DNA of 64,000 nucleotides. Source: Centrapalus pauciflorus. Lineage: Eukaryota; Streptophyta; Magnoliopsida; Asterales; Asteraceae. Under the pieces are notes generated by a model. That model ran no database searches. It worked only from the letters and a program-made list of their open reading frames with translations, and was not told the DNA's origin. Numbering within the stretch: the first letter of the stretch is position 1; every line of letters begins with the position of its first letter. Both the position numbers and the translations under genes were made by a program. Where the stretch lies: the NCBI GenBank assembly GCA_020465985.1, contig JAANYP010000849.1:392658-456657 (forward strand), read 5' to 3'. Shown in pieces: positions 58,701-64,000 of the stretch.

Positions 58701-59110
58701 AACTGGAGGTTGTCAGTTCCTAGGAGGGAGATTAGTATCCTGGCAATGCAAGAAACAAACATCGGTAGCCGTGTCAACGTGCGAGGCCTAGTATGTTGCT
58801 GCTGGTAGTTGCTGCTCACAGGTTCTGTGGATACAACAACAATTGCGGGATTACGGTTTGGCATATACTCAAACTCCAATTAGGATAGACAATCAATCTA
58901 CAATTGCTATAACGAATAATCCAGTTAAGCACAACAAAACAAAGCACATAGACATTAGGCATCATTTTATTCGTGATTGTGCTGAAAAGAACCTAATTAA
59001 ATTGGTAAAAGTGGCAACAGAAGATAAATGTAGATTTATTTACCAAAGCATTTGATAAGTCACGGTTTGAGTATTTAATTCAACTGAGTGGAATGCGCAA
59101 CCCAGAGTAA
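55737..59110 (+). pseudogene. pol: Copia D pol: protease, integrase, RT, RNase H
   Basis: Protease reads WFVNSGCSRHMTG (~55770), with Asn replacing the catalytic Asp. The GAG-pre-integrase region ends with CLPCMKGKQ, then TGA at 56355. Integrase and RT run openly 56367-58532: MDLFGPINKRS, DDYSRFSWVFF, RSDNGTEF, QQNGVAERKNRTL, later WVEAMQEELSQF, NKARLVVKGFNQEEGIDY, QLDAKSAFLYG, YGLHQAPRAWYE, VYVDDIIFGS. A frameshift at about 58510 leads to RNase H (FTDSDYGGCS, KKQTSVAVSTCEA, then TAG 58789 at a conserved Glu, KHIDIRHHFI). A second shift near 59030 gives DLFTKAFDKSRFEYL and the stop at about 59110. RT itself looks intact, but the gene as a whole is dead. Confidence 0.9.
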
Positions 59111-60475
59111 TTTGACCTTAGTAGTAGTAGGTTATTTTCTTTTATAGTCGTAGTATTTCTTTCTTTATAGTAGTCTGCTAATTTAGGAGAGTTCCTATTT
59201 TTAGTAAGTTTCTATTTTTAGTAAGTTAGTAGGTTATCTTATTTTATTTCTATTTCTTATGAAAAACAAAAGAAAAAAGAGAGATAATCATAAAAATACA
59301 AAAAAAAGAGAATATCAAAAAAAGAGTTAAGTCTTAGATGCATAGGTTCAAAGTGACGAAAATTAGCACAGTCGTTACAAACTCTAAGTGTTTAGGCTTT
59401 CACACATAATGCAACTAAATTCTAAGTGTTATACTTTATTTAGTTTGATGTGTTGGTAGGCATAATACATATAGGGAATCTCAAGGCTAATAAAATACTC
59501 TAGAAAAAGTCAAGCGTGTCACTAGCTTAGATGTACGACCAATCGGTCTTAATTTTTATGTACAAGACATACAAACTTTGAGTCTAAATGAGGTATGCAA
59601 ACTTTCTGGGGATGTATGGCAACATCAAATACATCTTAAAATGGAAAGAATAGAAAAATCATACAAAATTGAGAGTCGAAAACATGTAACTTTGTTGTAC
59701 GTAAGTACAGACCTGTTGCCTCTGTTTAGATTCGGGTTAGCAGACATGTCGCTTTGTTGTACGTCAGTACAGACCTGTCACCGCTGTCTTGCTAACTTTA
59801 AGAATAAACCTCAAGTCAAACTAAGACACTTTGTTGTATGAAAATACAGACCTGTGTCCGATGTTTGTCTTTTAAAGAAAGTTTGCAAATACCAACAAGT
59901 TAGAATCTTTGTCTGTGTGCCTTGATCATAAAAGTATGTCTATGTATGAGTCACGTAAGATAATTTCTTGATAAATAAAAATGCCAAGGGATATTCCGAA
60001 ATGTAGCATGTTTAAAGGGGTAAAATACCAACAATTGGCTAAATAGGTATGTCACGACAAACAATCAAAGGAATCAAAAATTCCTAAGTGTGAAAGTTTA
60101 AGTACTGAAAGTAAGTATCAGACATCGCTATCTGATTGAACCTTTCTTAGACTATACTCATCAAAAAGATTTTGTTTAGAATTTAGCTTAGGTTGTAGAT
60201 TTTATAAGTATAGCTTAAGTCTAGATTAAATTTTTGGTCAAAATTTTAGTTTTATTTTATTTTATTTTATTTTATTTTAGTTTAATTTTTACTTAGGTAA
60301 AAGGTCAAAAAATTACTGAGGGTGCATTCAAAGTTGGATAAAATAAACATTGCGTGAAATATCTTGTGCTTAGGGTAAAAGATTGGGCATAGTTTATCTT
60401 GTTACACAATACCGTAGAAAAAAGTTGAAAAAGTTGAAGTTATTTCAAAAAATTTTTGAAATTTTTCTAAGTGTT
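59111..60475. other. Non-coding spacer after pol of copia D
   Basis: An AT-rich stretch without gene signal. It contains three hairpin-forming repeats (59691-59858) and a TTTTA microsatellite (60243-60275). The short frame 59578-59841 only covers the repeats. Confidence 0.5.
59691..59858 (+). repeat. Three-copy repeat with hairpin core
   Basis: TTTGTTGTACGTAAGTACAG and two variants begin near 59692, 59752 and 59830, each followed by ACCTG. The core TGTAC/GTACA can pair as a small hairpin in the first two; the third is decayed. It lies between pol and the ORF3 leader. Confidence 0.75.
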
Positions 60476-60479
60476 TGGT

Positions 60480-60733
60480 GTTTTCGAGTTTAGGACAGAC
60501 TCGAATTTGGAAAGCTTCGAATCTGTCAGTAGATTCGAGTCTGGCCTTAGATTCGAAGGTTGGTAGTATATATAGGTCAACAGTGAAGTCATTTAATACT
60601 TACTGTTTTCGAATCTACTTCCTCGAATCTATATTGGCGATCTCGAATCTATTCCTCGAGTCTACCGTTTCTCATATATACGACAATCCGTCGAGTTTAT
60701 AGCTAAAGTGTTCGATTCTACACCTGTATCTAG
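60480..60733 (+). promoter_or_regulatory. Motif array with TATA box: probable internal promoter of D ORF3
   Basis: Five TTCGAG/TCGAA units (60483-60557) lie directly upstream of TATATATA (60567-60574), and about six more lie downstream to 60716. At 60734 GTATAA after CTAG is a possible 5' splice site. The matching 3' site would be TTGTGCAG at 63217, with the ORF3 ATG two bases later. Solo LTR H sits inside this putative intron. Confidence 0.5.
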
Positions 60734-60815
60734 GTATAATCAACTTGATTGTACAAGATTCATGTAGTTTTATACACCATTTTAGGCAAAATCATCGATT
60801 TTTGAAGGTTTAAAG

Positions 60816-62780
60816 TGTAACATCCCAAATTTCAAATATATGTAATTTGCAATTTTAAGGAGTTAATTATTATGTTAATGGAATATTATATCAATTTAAG
60901 TTAATTTTGATCATATTATCAGTTAAATAAGAAAATACGAAGTTGAAGGGTTTAGTGTGCAAATAAGTCAAAATAGAAATATAAAGGGGAAAACCCTTTC
61001 ATTTCCACAAACTCACTCTCTCTCTACTCTCTCTCTCTAAACCGTACTCTCACTCTCTCTCGGCTTTAATCCAAGAAAACCCAAGAACTCAACAATTTCA
61101 AGTGCAAAAGTTGGATTCAAGTAGCAAATTAGGAACTATAACTGCTGCAACAAACGATTCGAGGTAAAAATCATTCAATCTTTCGGATTTATGAAGTTTT
61201 GGTTCGGTTTTTATGAAAACCGATTTCTAAAGTTTAAGAGGCAAATGTGTATGCATGTTGGAAATAATTGTGGGAATGTTAAAATCGAGCATATATGTTG
61301 TAGTATACCAAATTTCAGATTCAAATTCCACTCCTAAGTACGATTTCTGAAATTATGTGTGTGTTTTAGTGTGTGTTCATCGAGACTCATAGAAAAATGG
61401 ACAATAAATGGGTTGATTTGGTATGTTAGTGTTATGATATAAGTTAAATAAGTACATTTAAGTTCATTTGTACAACTTTTGTTAATGAAACATTCAAAAA
61501 TGGTCCAAACATAATTTCTGGAAAATGTTGGAAAATATGCAAGTATGAACCCGGTTCGGACGATGATCCATCCGAATTCGGATCATCATCCTAGTTCGGA
61601 CCTACAGTGTTCGGACCAAATACAATTCGGACCCCATACCTATTTCGGATCCGTCAATTTCGGATCACCTCAATTTCGGACACCAACCTATTTCGGACAC
61701 TAGCCTACTTCGGACCACCCCCATTTCGGACCCAACTAATCCGGATCACCCATTTCGGATCCACCCCAATTCGGACCAAGGACCAATTTCGGACCACTTA
61801 TATTTCGGACCATCCGAATTCGGATGTGGTCCGAAATCAGAACCAATTACACTTATTTTTAGAATACAATATTTAAGCAATTACTGACACAAGTTCACTA
61901 TTACACTTACTTTACAGATCATTGTGGTGTTATCAAAACACACATTGATTCAGGATCAAGTAACAAAACCAATCACTGTGAGTAACAGATTGTCATTCGA
62001 ACATTTATTGTTTTTGCATTCATGTTTATACATTCAATGGCATGTTCACGTTGTTCATATACTTCATTTGGCACTCATGAAATGATTTGTTGTTATGATG
62101 CACACTCGTACTTGACATGTAACACACATGTAGCCAGCGTTCATTTGAAAGTGCATCTATATACATCATGCTTGCACTGCATGATCATTACTTCATAATC
62201 TGATGCGACCTGGACTGGGGCTGACAGCAGGCCACTGTCGGGGACTGATCATCCCACTCGTATCCCATCAGGTTCGGCACATCCCCGATCAGCATATTGA
62301 ACTGCCACCCCATGCTAGCACTGCATGGTTTACTCACACATTGAGGCTTTCACTGCCGTTTTCACATACATGGGGCTTACACTGCCCATGGTTAAGCATT
62401 GCATGTAAAGAAATATTTGTTGTATGTATAATCTGTTATCTCACTAAGCATTTAGCTTACTGTTGACTCACCATGTTTTCAGGCAAAGGCAAAAGTGTAG
62501 CTGGACCTTCCACTTAAGCATATCAAATCAATATCCCGGAGACTATAGAAGCTATTGGTACTTGAATGTAATAGTTTTGGGCTGGGATTCATTACTTCTA
62601 AAACAATTATGTTGATGTAATAGTTAGACTTTTGTCACTGTAGACATGTATTCTATTGCTTTAGTGTGGATGTGCTTAATACTAATTTAAGTATTCAATT
62701 TCAATTATTATGATACTCATTGGGTTGTTAGTCGATCCTGGAGATTGCAATTATATCATTAATTTAACAAGGACGTCACA
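60816..62780 (+). mobile_element. Solo LTR H, Ty3/gypsy, 1,965 bp
   Basis: TGTAACATCC to GACGTCACA, flanked by TAAAG on both sides (60811-60815, 62781-62785). No internal region, so it is a solo LTR formed by recombination. A TATA-like ATATAAAGGGG lies near 60980 and a CT-rich stretch at 61013-61058. It is related to LTR F by start, CT stretch and array position. Confidence 0.85.
61553..61835 (+). promoter_or_regulatory. TTTCGGACC motif array in solo LTR H
   Basis: TTCGGA occurs about 18 times in 0.28 kb, with two CATCCGAATTCGGA units. The wording equals that of copia A although H is a gypsy element. The array lies 0.74-1.02 kb into the LTR. Confidence 0.75.
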
Positions 62781-62934
62781 TAAAGGTCGAAATCGGTTTT
62801 TTACAAAATTACCAAGTTTGGACCGATAAATAGTCAAATTAAAGGCACATATCTGTGATTAGTACTAGTAGGACTAATGAATGTAATTTTCTAAGTCCAA
62901 AAAGGTTAAAATCAAGAGATTTGGTGTTTGAAAT

Positions 62935-63070
62935 AGAGTCGGCCGTTCGAATCTGTTCCTGAGGTTTCTCGAATCTGTCATTAGATTCGAGAAGACCAGG
63001 ACATTCGAATCTGCCATCAAACTCGAAAAGGGACTTATTCGAATCTGTTACATTCGAATCTGTCTTTTAT
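62935..63070 (+). promoter_or_regulatory. TTCGAATCTG motif array ahead of ORF3, copia D
   Basis: About nine TCGAA/TCGAG units occur, mostly TTCGAATCTG (62947, 63004, 63039, 63053) and TCTCGAATCTGTC (62968). They match the D leader array wording. Confidence 0.75.
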
Positions 63071-63219
63071 TTTCACTATTTACTTTAAATTTTATTAAAC
63101 TTGTAGAAATTTAATTATGTTGGATTTTGTACTTAAACAAGTTCAAAATAAAACAGATTTGAATTTAAACAAGTTTATTGAATTTTAATGAATCTAATAG
63201 TTTTGTTTATTGTGCAGAA

Positions 63220-64000
63220 ATGGCTGTACGAGCTTTTGTGCCTAAGCACAATATGGTCCTTCATCCTGATCATAATCTCCCTGAGGCGCAGGGATTCAGA
63301 CAAATGCTTGATTTCCTAGTAGAATCTAGGATAGGTTTTGCGCTGTCTCATAATGTTCAGCTCATTTTACCTTATATTCGTCAATTTTACGATCATCTTC
63401 AAGTAGACTGCTCGGTCACCCCGACAGTGCTACGAACTCGCATAGCTGGACAACCGCTAGTCTTTTCAGCGGATATGCTGCGTCAAGTGTTGCAGCTGGG
63501 CACTCAAGAAGAAGAATCTGGACCGATCGAGTTTCCTCTGAATATCAGGCAAGCGGCCTTTCAGAGAATGGGATATAGTCTCGATGTGACGAAGGTGTCC
63601 TATATGAAGAGCGGGTTAATCGGACAGTGGAGATTTCTTGCTCACGTCTTTATGGTATGCTTTGCACCAAAGAAAGCAGGATTTGACTATATGGTTGCGA
63701 AGATCCAGTCTGGGATAGTTGCGATGGTGTATAATCGACCATACAGCTTCTCGGAAATGTTTTTCTCTGAATTTGTTCACCAGATCACCGCTCAAGAAAA
63801 TCAACAGTTTCTGTTATATCCACGATTCATCATGATGCTGATCAGGCACTTCTTGCCAAATCTGCCTCCATCGAATGACATTCAAAGCGTTGCTGTTATG
63901 GATAAAAGGATCTTCGCTGACTGTTCCTCGCACAGAGGAAGGTTAGCTGTTCCAGTTGAGCGTTCATTGTTTGGAGTCATCCTGGAGAGGAATTTTGAAG
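63220..64000 (+). CDS. Copia D ORF3, N-terminal 260 codons, cut by window edge
   Basis: The ATG at 63220 follows TTATTGTGCAG by two bases and the frame stays open to the window end. The N-terminal domain parallels copia C and A ORF3: LILPYIRQFYDHLQVDC, GLIGQWRFLAHVFMVCF, GFDYMVAKI and FLLYPRFIMMLIRHFLP align in order with QVYLQQFW, NGEWYTLFGIINRC and ARKFVPLQRFIQIL of C. Sequence identity is low, so D ORF3 is a distant relative, in line with its different motif wording. Whether the basic motif and the C-terminal domain exist cannot be seen. Alternative starts upstream are not preferred because the splice-like CAG sits right before this ATG. Confidence 0.75.
   Translation, partial: MAVRAFVPKHNMVLHPDHNLPEAQGFRQMLDFLVESRIGFALSHNVQLILPYIRQFYDHLQVDCSVTPTVLRTRIAGQPLVFSADMLRQVLQLGTQEEESGPIEFPLNIRQAAFQRMGYSLDVTKVSYMKSGLIGQWRFLAHVFMVCFAPKKAGFDYMVAKIQSGIVAMVYNRPYSFSEMFFSEFVHQITAQENQQFLLYPRFIMMLIRHFLPNLPPSNDIQSVAVMDKRIFADCSSHRGRLAVPVERSLFGVILERNFE

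Larger units (their letters stand above)
40154..64000 (+). mobile_element. Copia element D with ORF3, runs off the window
   Basis: 5' LTR 40154-40821, primer site, motif array, gag (41473-43767, continuing 55141-55721), pol (55737-59110), an internal promoter-like region with motifs (60480-60733), a second motif array (62940-63070) and ORF3 from 63220. It is interrupted by copia C (43768-55135, duplication AGATG) and solo LTR H (60816-62780, duplication TAAAG). It sits inside the gag of E1. The 3' LTR is beyond the window, so neither age nor full size can be read. Confidence 0.85.

Noticed and set aside
62203..62466. Open frame of 87 codons in solo LTR H
   Set aside because: It lies within LTR sequence and shows no recognisable domain.

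Overview
This window reads as nuclear DNA of a flowering plant made almost entirely of transposable elements. I found no host protein gene, tRNA or rRNA gene. Plant origin follows from the Ty1/copia and Ty3/gypsy families, primer-binding sites matching the 3' end of plant initiator Met-tRNA (TGGTATCAGAGC), PIF/Harbinger elements and a plant-type LINE. From memory, the copia polyproteins and their extra third ORF resemble elements annotated in Asteraceae genomes. That taxonomic guess is tentative.

Layout. (1) 1-7674: old debris. A decayed Ty3/gypsy integrase gene is split by two PIF/Harbinger-type insertions, a MITE (1781-2060) and a longer element with transposase remnants (2535-4461). A minus-strand LINE 3' fragment lies at 5406-6540. 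(2) 7675-38160: a Ty3/gypsy element, here called G. Its ~3.2-kb 5' LTR is split by a 14.1-kb copia element (A, 8961-23096) and by an inverted solo LTR (24412-27906). Its RNase H region is split by a truncated copia (B) joined to an inverted gypsy end (F). (3) 38161-64000: a nest of related copia elements. E1 is hit by D in gag, and D is hit by C (43768-55135) and by a gypsy solo LTR (H, 60816-62780). Insertions A, C, H, the solo LTR and both Harbinger-type elements have visible target-site duplications.

The most interesting pattern is shared by copia A, C and D. Besides gag and pol, each carries a third gene (ORF3) downstream of pol. It is intact in C (1,229 codons), broken in A and cut by the window edge in D. 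Each ORF3 ATG lies within 10 bases after a 3'-splice-site-like CAG, behind a probable 5' leader exon and intron, and in A and D also behind a possible internal promoter. Each element has arrays of a short CG-centred motif ahead of gag and again ahead of ORF3. The motif differs by element: TCCGAATTCGGA in A, ATTCGAGTT in C, TTCGAATCTG in D and TTCGAACTTG in E1. E1 and D leaders align while their motif units differ together. Gypsy LTRs F, G, H and the solo LTR carry their own version at about the same LTR offset, and H uses the wording of A.

My working hypothesis, which is inference, is that ORF3 encodes a nuclear factor that recognises its own element's motif array, comparable in logic to the VANC anti-silencing proteins of VANDAL transposons. 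The main alternative is that the arrays are intron-mediated-enhancement signals, whose plant consensus TTNGATYTG looks similar. Most other coding regions carry stops or frameshifts.
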